The notes: generated from the sequence alone by a model not told the origin. A stretch of 64,000 nucleotides of DNA from Rugalucina vietnamica (GCA_964017185.1 OZ024875.1:25925456-25989455); one strand, 5' to 3'. Shown: positions 1 through 11,595, numbered from the stretch's first letter. Numbers and translations: made by a program.

Positions 1-482
1 CCTACTGCTCATTTCCTGCAAGACTTTCACTTTAAATGACTTTAAATGACATTTTAAAAGTTTTCCCCATTCAAATGCATTGGCGACCTATGTTGACCTT
101 GCCGTAAAATAAGTCAAGGTCATCACAGGGTCATGATTTATATACACATTGTAGTGCTTGAGCCATCAATGCTTCATGCCAAGTTTCGTTGAAATCAATC
201 CACCGGTTCTGGAGAAGAAGATTTTTGAAGGGTTTTTACCATATATGGGCATGGCGGCCATCTTGGTCATGTGACCTGGATTATTTATATACACATTGGT
301 TCCCCCTTCCTATAGATGCTTCATATAAAATTTGGCTTTGGTTGGCCAAGCGGTTTCAGAGAAGAAGATCTTTGAAATTGTGAACGGACGGACGGACGGT
401 TGACGGACGGACGACGGACGGACGCCGGATCATGGCCATCCTATAGGCTCACAAGGTGAGCCTAACGGCTCAGGTGAGCTAA
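1..482 (+). repeat. 3' part of dispersed repeat R1 (Helitron-like tail)
   Basis: The first 482 bases match, unit by unit, the repeats at 7547-8740 and 9942-10505. Shared landmarks are a TCAAGGTCA-containing segment, a GGTTCTGGAGAAGAAGAT box, a TTTGGCTTTG-GGCCAAGCGG box and a GACGGACG tetranucleotide run (about 381-424). The right end has a perfect hairpin (GGCTCAC, loop AAG, GTGAGCC, 446-462) and then terminates in GGTGAGCTAA. A subterminal hairpin and a CTAA end resemble Helitron 3' ends. The left end lies outside the window. No protein coding is supported. Confidence 0.6.
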
Positions 483-993
483 AAATGCATACTATCTGGA
501 TTTGTTTTACAGTATCTATCCCGTTTTTTCCTAAATTTCAAATGAATGTTGACAACTTCAGATGCAGAGCAGTGCTCATCATTGTTGTGTAACAAAGTTT
601 ACAACATCTTCTTGTGACTATGTTTTGAATTGTAAATTACTGATGACACACCAAAGTAACAAAACTTCGCTACGTGCAGGATCAGACAGGCTAGTATGTT
701 CGTGGTTGAAACCATGCCGCACAATGCTACAAAATACTCCTTATTATATAGCAGCTAACACGAAGCACCTAAGAGAAACAATTGACTGATGGTAGAGATG
801 AATGAGGGGTAAAGCCTGTGAACAAGCAGACGGATGGAGAAACATCCGTACGGAATAAAAATGTCATTCTAGTGACGGTGTTACACACGGCAAGGTGTGT
901 ATGACACTTGGTGTAATGAAGATGGCAATGACTTGTTAAGTTTGCAGTATACCGCGGTACCCAGCCCTAGTAAATACAATACATAATTAATAA
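483..993. other. no recognisable feature
   Basis: AT-rich sequence between two repeat elements. I see only short chance reading frames and no repeat, RNA gene or splice-flanked coding segment. Confidence 0.5.
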
Positions 994-2273
994 GAGCTGT
1001 CGCAGGACAGCGTAGCTCGCCTGACTTGTGCTTTGCCACTACATCTGTTAAAATCTATGACCCATGACCTTGACCTCAAGGTCACTCAGGTGGGTCATGG
1101 TGGTACAACATAAAACTTCAGACCAATGCAAAGTATCAACTTGATCAATCTACATGTTCAAGAGATATAGACTTATAAAAAAATTAACCAAAACTTAAAC
1201 ACAATACTTCCAAGCCCGTGACCCTGACCTCAAGGTCATCCAGGTGAGTTGTGATGTACAGAATAAAACCTGAGACCAATATCTATCAACATGCAAGTAT
1301 CAACTTTATCCATCAACATGTTCAAGAGATTTAGACTTTAACCAAAAAATTTAACACATAATTTCTAAGTCTGTGACCTTGACCTCAAGGTCTCCCAGGG
1401 TAGGTCCTGATGGTACTGCATAAAACTTCAGACCAATATCTACCTACATGCAAAGTATCAACTCGATCAATCAACATGGTCAAGAGATATAGACTTACAA
1501 AAACTTAAATCAAAAATTTAAACACAAAATTTCTAAGTCTGTGACCTTGACCTCAAGGTCACAAAGAGTGGGTCATGATGGTACTGCATAAAACTTCAGA
1601 CCAATATCTAGCAACATGCAAAGTATCAACTCAATCCATCAATATGGTCAAGAGATATAGACTTACAAAAACTTTAACCAAAAACTTGAACACAAAATGT
1701 CTAAGTCCGTGACCTTGACCTCAAGGTCACCCAGGGTGGGTCATGATGGTACTGCGTAAAACTTCAGACCAATATCTAGCAACATGTAAAGTATCAACTC
1801 AATCCATCAATATGGTCAAGAGATATAGACTTTCAAAAACTTTAAACAAAAACGTGAACACAAAATTTCAAAGTCCATGACCTTGACCTCAAGGTCACCC
1901 AGGGTGGGTCATGATGGTACTGCGTAAAACTTCAGACCAATATCTAGCAACATGCAAAGTATCAACTCAATCCATCAATATGGTCAAGAGATATAGACTT
2001 ACAAAAACTTTAACCAAAAACTTAAACACAAAATTTCTAAGTCCGTGACCTTGACCTCAAGGTCACCCAGGGTGGGTCATGATGGTACTGCTTAAAACTT
2101 CAGACCAATATCTAGCAACATGCAAAGTATCAACTTGACCCATCAACATGGTCAAGAGATATAGACTTATAAAAAACTTAAACCGAAAGTGTGACGCGGA
2201 CGTGCACGTAAACGTAAACGGGCACGACCGAGGTGACTACAATAGCTCTATGCACTTCGTGCAGGCGAGCTAA
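994..2273 (+). mobile_element. Helitron/Helentron-like element with 168-bp tandem units
   Basis: The left end holds a hairpin (GCTGTC-GCAG-GACAGC) followed by AGCTCGCC. The right end holds a hairpin TGCAC-TTC-GTGCA followed by GGCGAGCTAA, so AGCTCGCC/GGCGAGCT forms a subterminal inverted repeat. Between them are seven tandem units, with starts at about 1065, 1220, 1374, 1542, 1710, 1878 and 2046; the later spacings are exactly 168. Each unit carries TGACCTTGA-CC-TCAAGGTCA, arms of 9 bp with a 2-bp spacer (one diverged in unit 2). There is no coding capacity, so it is non-autonomous. The right end is shared exactly with the fragment at 3291-3558. Confidence 0.65.
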
Positions 2274-2514
2274 CAAGAAAAATGAATTTCTGAGTGGAAA
2301 AACTTTCATGCATTGTAGTCAGAAAGTTGATCATGCTTATGGTAATAGTTCTTCCTAAAGCCAGACAGATGACAACCAAATCAAACCAGGAAGTAACTTG
2401 ACAATTGCTGATAAGCATGTTGCTGAGCTATCTAATGCTGGGAGTTTGGCCATAAAACTATCTGTATTTGATGTTTGAATTACTCATACAAGAAGAACCA
2501 GCAAAACAACTAAA
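2274..2514. other. short spacer between elements
   Basis: About 240 bp separate the 168-bp-unit element from Helentron-like copy 1. Nothing is recognised here. Confidence 0.4.
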
Positions 2515-4829
2515 ACTAGAATTGTCAGAGAATCTGACTATAGCCCCGCTTCTCAGCTTTTCTGCAGGGTGAAAAAAAAAACAATGACAGGTAACTATCA
2601 CAAGCTAGATCTCGTCAATATTGATGCGCATACAAAATTTGGTCTGATTATGTCAATCCGTTCTCAAGATATTGAGCGGAAACAAAATTCTGACCTCAAT
2701 AAAGGACCATAACTCCATCAAAATTTTGCGAAAAATGACGGGTAACAATCCCAAGCTAGATCTTGTCAATAATGATGTGCATACAAAATTTGGACGGATT
2801 CTGTCAATTCGTTCTCAAGATATTGAGCGGAAACGAAATTCTGAAGTCAATCAAGGGCCGTAACTCCTTCAAAATTTTGCGAAAAATTACAGGTAACAAT
2901 CCCAAGCTAGATCTTGTCAATGTTGATGTGCATACAAAATTTGGTGAGATTCTGTCAATTCGTTCTCAAGATATTAAGCGGAAACGAAATTCTGATGTCA
3001 ATCAAGGGCCGTAACTCCATCAAAATTTTGCGAAAAATGACGGGTAACAATCCCAAGCTAGATCATGTCAATTTTGATGTGCACACAAAATTTGGTCGGA
3101 TTCTGTCAATTCATTCTCAAGATATTGAGCGGAAACAAAATTCTGACGTCAATCAAGGGCCGTAACTTCGTCAAAATTTTGGGAAAAATGACGGGTAACA
3201 ATCCCAAGCTAGATCTTGTCAATGTTGATGTGCATACGAAATTTAGTCCGATTCTGTCAATTCGTTCTCAAGATATTGAGCGGAAACGAAAACTTTGCCC
3301 AAAAACTTAAACACAAAATTTCTAAGTCTGTGACCTTGACCTCAAGGTCACCCAGGGTGGGTCATGATGGTACTGCGTAAAACTTCAGACCAATATCTAC
3401 CAACATGCAAAGTATCAACTTGATCCATCGACATGGTCAAGAGATATAGACTTATAAAAAACTTTAACCGAAAGTGTGACGCGGACGCGGACGTACACGT
3501 AAACGCGGACGACCGGGGTGACAACAATAGCTCTATGCACTTCGTGCAGGCGAGCTAAAAATTACGGGTAACAATCCCAAGCTAGATCTTGTCAATGTTG
3601 ATGCGCATACAAAATTTGGTCGGATTCTGTCAATTCTCTCAAGATATTGAGCGGAAACAAAATTCTGAAGTCAATCAAGGGCCGTAACTCCGTCAAAATT
3701 TTGCGAAAAATGACGGGTAACAATTCAAAGCTAGATCTTGTCAATGTTAATGTGCATACAAAATTTAGTCGGATTCTGTCAATTCGTTCTCAAGTTATTG
3801 AGCAGAGACGAAATTCTGACATCAATCAAGGGCCGTAACTCTGTCAAAATTTTGCGAAAAATGACGGGTAACAATCCCAAGCTAGATCTTGTCAATGTTG
3901 ATGTGCATACAAAATTTGGTCGGATTCTGTCAATTTGTTCTCAAGATATTGAGCGGAAACGAAATTCTGACATCAATCAAGGGCCTTACTAACTCCGTCA
4001 AAATTTTGCGAAAAATGACGGGTAACAATACCAAGCTAGATCTTGTCAATGTTGATGTGCATACAAAATTTGGTCGGATTCTGTCAATTTGTTCTCAAGA
4101 TATTAGGCGGAAACGAAATTCTGATGTCAATCAAGGGCCGTAACTCCGTCAAAACTTTGCGAAAAATGACGGGTAACAATCCCAAGCTAGATCTTGTGAA
4201 TGATGATGTGCATACAAAATTTAGTCGGATTCCGTCAATTCGTTCTCAAGATATTGAGCGGAAACGAAATTCTGACATCAATCAAGGGCCGTAACTCTGT
4301 CAAAATTATGCGAAAAATGACGGGTAACAATCCCAAGCTAGATCTTGTCAATGTTGATGCGCATACAAAATTTGGTCGGATTCTGTCAATTCATTCTCAA
4401 GATATTGAGCGGAAACGAAATTCTGAAGTCAATCAAGGGCCATAACTCCGTCAAAATTTTGCGAAAAATGACGGGTAACAATCCCAAGCTAGATCTTGTC
4501 AATGATGATGTGCATACAAAATTTGGTCCGATTCTGTCAATTCGTTCTCAAGATATTGAGCGGAAATGAAATTTTGGCAATAATGAAGGGCCATCCAAGG
4601 GCAATAACTCTTCTGCAAATTTGGGGAAACTGACATGCATTTACACATAAGTAGATATTGTCAATATTGATGCATATGCAAAATTTGGTTAAAGTCTAAC
4701 AACTGGTTCTCAAGTTATGTGAGGTAATGGAATGACGGAAGGATGGAATAACAGAATAACGGAATAACAGAACTACGGAAGGACAGGGTGAATCCAGTAC
4801 AGCCCCCACTTTTTCAAAGCGGGGCTATA
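2515..4829 (-). mobile_element. non-autonomous Helentron-like element, copy 1 (151-bp tandem array)
   Basis: On the minus strand the element starts TATAGCCCCGCTT, contains about eleven 151-bp tandem units, then AAGCGGGGCTATA (the inverted copy of its start), then a perfect hairpin (GTCAGA/TCTGAC, 2524-2538 on plus) and ends AATTCTAGT. A 5' subterminal inverted repeat mirrored just before a 3' stem-loop, with a CTAG-type end and insertion between two T residues without target duplication, is the architecture described for Helentron-associated elements. The second copy (34322-36873, opposite orientation) defines the same ends. The repeated 74-84-codon frames within the units change frame every unit (151 is not divisible by 3) and are not genes. 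Confidence 0.75.
3291..3558 (+). mobile_element. 3' fragment of the 168-bp-unit element inside the 151-bp array
   Basis: Array sequence stops after CGGAAACGAAA and resumes at AAATTACGGG. In between lies about one unit plus the unique tail of the element at 994-2273, ending in the same hairpin and GGCGAGCTAA. About 45-50 bp of the 151-bp unit are missing at the junction, so this is not a clean insertion. It may be a 5'-truncated insertion with deletion, or a template switch or recombination with the neighbouring element. Confidence 0.7.
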
Positions 4830-5295
4830 ATAAACACATATACTACATGTACACTTAAAATCCCAAGCTTTCTACTTCTACAGAAGAAGGACAAAAGTAT
4901 TCATCACTTTTGAAACTCCATAAACTTCAATGTATTTTCAGGTTTGCAAGAAAAATTATCATGCCGTTCCTAGTCAACATATCTTAATATTTACATTTTT
5001 ATTGCAATCGCCCTAGATGAAAGTATCATTCTTGATGTTCTTCATTTCCCGATGAAAAACATTAAGTCACGTGATCTAGAGGCCACGCCTATGGGCGAGG
5101 CGACGTCAAAACCCATCCAGTGACGTTGTTTGTTTACTCTTGTGGTCGTGACGTTGTGTCGCGTATCGCCATGACGTTAGGCGCGAAAATTTGACGTTTT
5201 GGCTGTTCCAAAATTACGTTAAGTCGGATTTAATGTCAAATAACATGAAAATGAACGGTGATATATGATTGATAATATAAAATGTAAATATAAGT
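4830..5295. other. no recognised gene; short GACGT-rich stretch
   Basis: Unassigned sequence. At 5049-5075 there is a GATGAAAAACATTAAG match to part of the hairpin that follows, so a diverged relative of that foldback family may start here. Confidence 0.35.
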
Positions 5296-5439
5296 ATTGA
5301 AATTCAGATTTTAGCTTTCACTGGATGATGAAAAACATTAGCTGTTTTAATGTCTCCGAGAAGCCCTTCGGGCTTCACAGACATTAAAACAGCCTAATGT
5401 TTTTCATCATCCAGTGAAAGCTAAAATCTGAATTTCAAT
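5296..5439. repeat. near-perfect foldback hairpin
   Basis: Arms of about 60 bp starting ATTGAAATTCAGATTTTAGC and ending with the complement fold on each other. The inner hairpin GAAGCCC-TTC-GGGCTTC sits at the centre. The only asymmetry I see is a few unpaired bases near the loop. The structure is like a MITE or foldback element, with no coding. A hairpin of the same design but different sequence is at 18280-18419. Confidence 0.8.
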
Positions 5440-5784
5440 CCTTAAATGTTTTTGGTCTCATTTGGAAGTGAAATGAATAAAGCAATATACAAAGGTTATT
5501 TGATGAAGTTTTGACATTGCATTTTTCATATGTGATAAATTGCCCTTACATCACACTGACCCTTGATGCCAGCTGCATGCATATCAGCCGATTGCTTTAC
5601 TGGCCTTATTACTATGTTGAGTTCAGTGTATTTTATAATTTATGTTATAAAATATTTTATTCTTCTGAGAATTTCCATGAACATCTAGGATACTGATTAT
5701 TCTCGGGAGTTATCATGGTGTATTTTGTTGTATTTGGGTGCAAAAGTGGGCCTTTTAATATTTTACGATTTCATAAATCATTTA

Positions 5785-6615
5785 TGGATATCCTAAATAT
5801 CCATAAATGATTTAAGGATATCCATAAAAGCATTTATCATGTTGAATTTATGATATCCATAATTCGATTTTAGGATATCCTAAAGTCAAATTATGGATAT
5901 CATAATCTTATTTAAGGATATACATAATTCGATTAAAGGGTATCCAAAAATACGCTTGAATTTAGGATATCCTAAATTTGAATTTAGGATATCCATAATT
6001 TGAATTTAGGATATCCTAAAATGGGTTTATTTAAGAACATCCATAATTAGATTTAAGGACATCCTAAAATAAGCTTGAATTTAGAATATCCTTAATTTGA
6101 TTATTTAGGATATCCATAATTTGAATTTAGGATATCCTTAAACATGCTTATTTAAGGATATCCATAATGCGGTTTAAGGATATCCTTGATTCAGTTTTTG
6201 ATATATTTCTTATTTCTTTCAGTATATGATTTTCTTGTGATTTTATGATATCCTTGAATGAATTATGGATATCCTAAAAAACAACCCTACTTTAAGATAT
6301 CCATATATTGATTTATTGATTTAGGGATATCCATAATTTGATTTATAGACATCCAATATTCACCCTAATTAAGGAAATCCTTAAATTGAATTATTGATAT
6401 CCTTTAATATAGATGTGTTTTAGGATATCCATAAATCATTTATGGATATCCTTAAATCAATTTATGGATATCCATAATTAAGCCGAATTAAGGATATCCA
6501 TAAATCGCTTAAAGGATATCCTTAAATAAATTATGGATATCCTTAATTGATTTATGGGTATCCAAAAATGATTTATGGATATCATAAAAGGAGTTAATGA
6601 TATCCATAATTAGGG
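5785..6615. repeat. array of GGATATCC palindromes
   Basis: An 830-bp AT-rich tract with about 18 exact GGATATCC palindromes plus many one-base variants, separated by TTTA/TAAA-type spacers of roughly 10-40 bp (for example TTAAGGATATCCATAAAT). Spacing is irregular, so it is not a simple tandem satellite. No gene is seen. Confidence 0.85.
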
Positions 6616-6731
6616 AAATAGTAAAGCGACACCCCAAAGGGACCAACATTAGGGGTCCCTCCATTTTGTCAACTTAAGATAAATTTTAATATTATAGGCA
6701 ATCAGGTTGGTGCTGGCAATGCGTTGTGTTA

Positions 6732-6928
6732 CAGTGGTCGAAATTAGGATTTTTCCTCTCTAGCCTGAACCCTTATATCTTAAATCATTTGCTAAAATTT
6801 TAAACTAGCCAGACCTATATAGGTAATGGGTTTAACTGAGAAAAACTACTAGCCCGACAACCCTTTGGCTAGTGTCGGGCTATCGGGCCCTTTGGCTAGT
6901 GTCGGGCTAGTGCTAATTTCGACCACTG
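6732..6928. mobile_element. 197-bp MITE, CAGTGGTCGAAATTAG termini
   Basis: Terminal inverted repeats CAGTGGTCGAAATTAG / CTAATTTCGACCACTG, flanked by the direct repeat GTGTTA (6726-6731 and 6929-6934), a likely target-site duplication. The interior has a GTCGGGCTA motif repeated near the right end. Superfamily not assigned: hAT elements usually give 8 bp, and I see only 6. Confidence 0.8.
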
Positions 6929-6934
6929 GTGTTA

Positions 6935-7546
6935 AAGATGGGTTGGTATTTATTTAGTAGATTTTAGAATCTATCATCCCTTTTCCCGATTATACTTAGC
7001 ACTATAAACATACATTGAATATCTTTTTGTCATGGTTTTAATCCAAACGAACATACATGTGCATCAAACTTTACATTTTTAAAACATGTTCTTGCTAAGA
7101 CTTGCTTGATACGGCTATACAGTTTTGACCATCAGGGTTGTTCTACTAACTGGGCATGTGGGCAACTTGAGGCAAAGTGACCCCTCTTCTGCTGTCAGAT
7201 GCCTATCCCCCCTGGGCCCTCTCAAACATATATGGCTGCACATCTAAATCCATGCTGCCACTAGGGGTAACACGTTCTTGCTCGGTTTGCTCCCTTTTAT
7301 TTCACTGAATACACATAGATCTAACACAATAGTTTCCATAATATAGCACACTGAAAAGCACTCTGCTGATACAGTAAGGGGAGAATTTGATGTCACAGCT
7401 CAGCTGTGGTTTTATCTTTACCTGTTGGAATTTTCAAGGTCAAACAGCAGCAGGCTAAATAGCCAGAAATTACACAGCAATAAAATTGTTATCAGACCAC
7501 CTAGACCAGAGGACCAATGGTCCTATAAGTGCTCATCTGGGATATG
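6935..7546. other. no recognisable feature
   Basis: Unassigned intergenic sequence between a MITE and the R1 array. I see no conserved coding segment. Confidence 0.4.
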
Positions 7547-8740
7547 CGACCTAAGCTGACCTTGCCATTAAATAGGTCAAGGTCATCCCAGGGTCATGGT
7601 TTATACAAACTTTGTAGAGCTCCATTCACTGACTTATATTGCTATTAATAGCCATGGTGGCCATCTTGGTCACGTCACTTGAACCATTTATATTAACTTT
7701 CACTCCCCTTTTCTAATGATGCTCCACGTAAAGTTTGGCTTTGACTGGCCAAGTGGATTCAGAGAAGAAGATGTTTGAATATTATGGTCATAAACATGTA
7801 TATAGCCCCGAGGCAGGGGCAGACAACCCACTGAGGACATTTTTTTTTCATAAACATAAATCTTCTGTCCATTTGCGTACTCCCAGCAAGTCCCCCCCCC
7901 CCCCCCCCCCCCCATTTAATTACATTTTACTAATTTTCCCTATTCAAATGCATGGGCAACCTATGTTGGCCTTGCCATAAAATAGGTCAAGGTCATATCA
8001 AGGTCATGATTTATTTATATAAACATTGTAGAGCTTCTCTCCCTGATGCTTCATGCCAAGTTTCAAAATCATAGGCCTTCTGGTTCTGGAGAAGAAGATT
8101 TTTTAAAGGTTTTTGCTATTTATAGCCATGGTGGCCATCTTGGTCATGTGACCTTGACCATTCATATAAACTTTCATTCTTCCTTCCTAAGATTCTTCCT
8201 TCCTAAGAATGCTCCACACAAAGTTTGGCTTTGATTAGCGAAGGTGTATCAGAGAAGAAGATCTTTGAATATTATGGTAATACACATGTATATTGCCCCA
8301 GGGTGGGGCAGACCTGCCCCTGGGGAGCATTTATTTTTAGAATCATAAATATTCAGTCCATTTGCCCATTTCCATAAAGTTTTTCCCTTCAAATGACATT
8401 TTGACAATTTTCCCCATTCAAATGCATGGACGCCCTATGTTGACCTTGCCATAAGATGAGTCAAGGTCATCCCAGGGCCATGATTTATATAAACTTTGTA
8501 GAACTCTTCCCCCTGATGCTTCATGCCAAGTTTCTGGTTCTGGAGAAGAAGATTTTTAAAGGTTTTTGCTATTTATAGCCATGGCGGCCATCTTGGCCAT
8601 GTGACCTTGACTATTTATATAAACTTTCATTCCCCCATTCCAAGAATACTGCATAAAAAATTTGGCTTTGATTGGTCGAGCGGTTCCTGAGAAAATTAAG
8701 TTTTACATTTACAGGGCAGACCCACTATACCGCGCCTTGA
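7547..8740 (+). repeat. R1 repeat, about three tandem 400-480-bp units
   Basis: Units start near 7547, 7955 and 8430. Each has GACCTTGCC...AGGTCAAGGTCAT, a CCAGGG(T/C)CATG box, TATAAAC-TTTGTAG, a TTCTGGAGAAGAAGAT box, GCCATGGTGGCCATCTTGG, and a TTTGGCTTTGA box. A poly-C run (7892-7913) interrupts the first unit. Related to 1-482 and 9942-10505. No coding. Confidence 0.65.
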
Positions 8741-8831
8741 ATTAATGCGGTGTTGGATATAACGCGAGGGCACCTTGGATCCCAAAATTTCACCCACCCA
8801 CTTTTGAGCAAAAAAAAATAGCGGCGACGCG

Positions 8832-9932
8832 AAGGCGCCGTTTTACCCTTATATGTGTATTCCTTTATTGTATTGCAGTTAAAGGTGTTTATGTGCGGAT
8901 GAATTCACTGTTAAAAAGATCGTTTGCAGGGAATTCGCCAAGGTTCAGTTTTCTTACAGTTTCTCTTTACGGTACTAGAGAGAGAGAGAGAGAGAGAGAG
9001 AAAAGCCGTTGTCAGGCGTTTGCCAAGGTGCGATTTTCTTACAGTTTCTCTTTATTGTACATTGAGAACAATCAATATTAATTATCTTTTGCATAATATT
9101 TAAAACTGAAAGATCATGTTTTCTAATAGAAAGCATAATGTGTTTACGAACTGTATCGTCTGCGTGTATATTCATGAGTGATAATTGCCATTTCAGTAAT
9201 TTTAAGACTGACACAATCCACCGCTCACGAAGCGTGAATGACACATTGTTTTCTTAAGATTAGCCATAAAAGTTGTGAAAATAAGCCAAACGCGCTACGG
9301 ATTATCGATAGACCGTAACAAGACCGTAAACATAGGCTGCCTTAGGCTATTGATGACACCTGTTATGCAGCGTTGCTCATTTTCGACGGCGACACAAACC
9401 AAAGATTGTCTATGCATTGGGACACCTATATCTTGTATAATTCTATCCGATCAGAAAATGCATTTGTACTTTCTCGATTAAGAATGGCGAATTAAAATAA
9501 TTGTAAATACTGTATCTGCAGATGACACTTGTCCGTGTTACATATCCGGGTGCGCCAATAAGTCAAATGCGGAACTCTAACATACAACAACAACAGCAAC
9601 AATAAGCGCGGTGTCATGGACGCCTTTTTCACATTCAATCGTATGTTGTAAATAAATGAATTTTATCGTTGTAGATCGTTTTTAACTGATTAAATTGTGG
9701 GAACACGAAGTTTCACTTTTGTTTATTCCATTTTACAAGGACTCTGCGATAAACGGCCAATTTGCTCGGTTAAGCCAATAAATACACAGTATAGGCGCTT
9801 TGTCCACACCCACAAAAACTACAGAAACTGCGATCAGCCTGGTCCAACTCAGTAGATTTGCATTAAGTGACTCACCTATAATGCGCATGCAACTTGTGGA
9901 CCCCGACCAGCGCCTTATAACAGGTCTGAAGT
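8832..9932 (+). mobile_element. R2 dispersed repeat, copy 1 (about 1.1 kb)
   Basis: Collinear along its whole length with 53666-54702. Both begin AAGGCGCCGTTTTACCC and end CGCCTTATAA-C-GGTCTGAAGT. AAGGCGC near the left end is mirrored by GCGCCTT near the right end. An (AG)n microsatellite at about 8976-9000 is present here and replaced by an A-run in the other copy. Open frames in it are short and not conserved, so it is a non-coding, non-autonomous repeat. Confidence 0.7.
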
Positions 9933-9941
9933 GTAATTTGT

Positions 9942-10505
9942 AAATGACCTTTGGCAAAGGTCAAGGTCATGGCAAAGGTCAAGAAATGACCTTGACCTTT
10001 AATACTCACAACACTTCATTAGCTCAACATGTTGTCTGTATCTACCAACTTTCGGGTCACAGGCTACAAAACTTCCTGAGAAATTCAATGTTTTCACTTT
10101 TTTTCATTGAAAAGGATAGATGTAACCAAAATTGACCTTGCCTTAAAATAGGTCAAGGTCAACCCAAGGTCATGATTTATATAAACTATGATGGGCCAGA
10201 GTCCTTGATGCTACACACCAAGTTTTGTTGTAATCGGTCCACCGGTTCCAGAGAAGAAGATTTTTTTATGGTTAAGTTTTTACCATATATGGGCGTGGTG
10301 GCCATCTTGGTCATGTGACCTTGACCATTTATATAAACTTTCGTTCCCCCTTCAAGCCTCCTAATGATGCTCCACATGAAGTTTTGCTTTGATTGGCCAA
10401 GCGGTTTCAGAGGAGAAGACCTTTGAAATTGTGGACAGACGACCGACGGACGGACGCTGGATCATGGCCATCCTATAAGCTCACCTTCGGCTCAGGTGAG
10501 CTAAA
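9942..10505 (+). repeat. R1 repeat, copy with intact 3' hairpin end
   Basis: Carries several AAGGTCA half-sites at 9950-10000 and 10130-10180, the shared R1 boxes, a GACGGACGG run, and a right end formed by the hairpin AGCTCACCT-TCGGCTC-AGGTGAGCT followed by AA. The end matches the copy at 1-482. Confidence 0.65.
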
Positions 10506-10800
10506 AAAAATGCTGTTTGCTGTAAATGAAAGCATTTATTGATCTTTATTCATTTGATATAACAGATTATCTATTTCCCATCTCCTTTAATATGGGTGAC
10601 TAAAATTAACTGAAAATTCTTTTATTTATTGCTTTATTTATTTAGCTTTAAAATGACACCAAAAACATGACAATATCTTAACCTGGAGAGACAGGATATT
10701 TTTTCTCGTCAACATGAAAGTACGTGGAAGTCTATGGAGTTTTCCAAAACGTAACAAATACTTTTGTCCACTATCTGTACTTCTTATGCACTAGTCATTT

Positions 10801-11595
10801 TTAACGCCCCCCCCCCACCCCTCCCACCCCCAAAGCCCAGGGGATGGCGGGGGATAGCCCTGGAAATGAGCGGGGCTTTGACCAAAGTTTTGGCACGGCA
10901 GTGCGGGGGAAATACCCGGGGTTTGCTTTATATACATCAGTACCTTAATTAGGCTGCGTATTTGCGTAATTACCCAATTAAAATATGAAAAAACGCAATT
11001 AATAACGATCTGGTAGCGTAAGAAAACGCAAAAGAAATTGCCGATACGCAATACCGGAAAAATCAATTGCGTACCGGTTTTTATCGGTGTGCGCCGCACA
11101 ACGGCTTACGCCGTCTACATTAAACAAAAATGTCATTGGACATGCGCAAATCGATCGATTGGAAGCCATTTCTTTTCTGTTTTTTCGTTGGTTGACTGCG
11201 ATTTTAGTTAGTTCTCTCAACCAATCAATGTTTCCCTTTTACTTTATGCTATGCAAAAGCAAAAGTAGAAGAAAATAAGGAAAGTACACCTCGAACATCA
11301 TTTTTACCAAATTTTTTTCCATTTTACCCAATTGATTGAAAATAGAGTGCGTAACAGAATTGAACTTAACCAATTAAAATTCCAGATACGCAATTGAATG
11401 AAAAAGGGGTGCGTAAATACCCTATAGGCTAAAAAATTAATTAAGGTACTGATACATATACAAAAAGGGCCGTGCAGGCTGCTGGGGAAAACAGCAGTGG
11501 TTTTACCAACGAGCAGTGCCCGCAGGGTGGGGCTTTTAGGGGGACCAAAAGTCAAAGTCCCTGCTATTCCCCGGGCCTTGGGGGCCGTGGTAGTG
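10801..11595. mobile_element. GC-rich inverted repeat split by a younger MITE
   Basis: The left arm (about 10805-10937: CCCCCAAAGCCCAGGGGAT, GGGGCTTTGACCAAAGTTTT) reads as the inverted complement of the right arm (about 11452-11595: GACCAAAAGTCAAAGTCCC, CCCGGGCCTTGGGGG). The two arms are separated by the AT-rich MITE at 10938-11451, which inserted into the middle. The arms are diverged. No coding. Confidence 0.5.
10938..11451. mobile_element. 514-bp MITE, CAGTACCTTAATTA termini, ATACAT duplication
   Basis: TIRs CAGTACCTTAATTA / TAATTAAGGTACTG, with GCGTATTTGCG-like continuation on both sides, flanked by ATACAT on both sides (10932-10937 and 11452-11457). It interrupts an older GC-rich inverted repeat. 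No coding capacity. Confidence 0.75.

Noticed and set aside
1065-2065. Possible CRISPR-like regular repeats
   Set aside because: The period (168 bp) comes from whole-unit tandem repetition with no unique spacers, in animal DNA.
2672-4569. Series of similar 63-84-codon frames (MSML...NLVGFCQFVLKIL type), also on the minus strand at 34512-36478
   Set aside because: They are a by-product of the 151-bp tandem units. The unit is not a multiple of 3, so each copy is in a different frame and none has a gene-like start or context.
10791-11099. 102-codon minus-strand frame
   Set aside because: It crosses the boundary between a GC-rich inverted repeat and a MITE, with no homology recognised.
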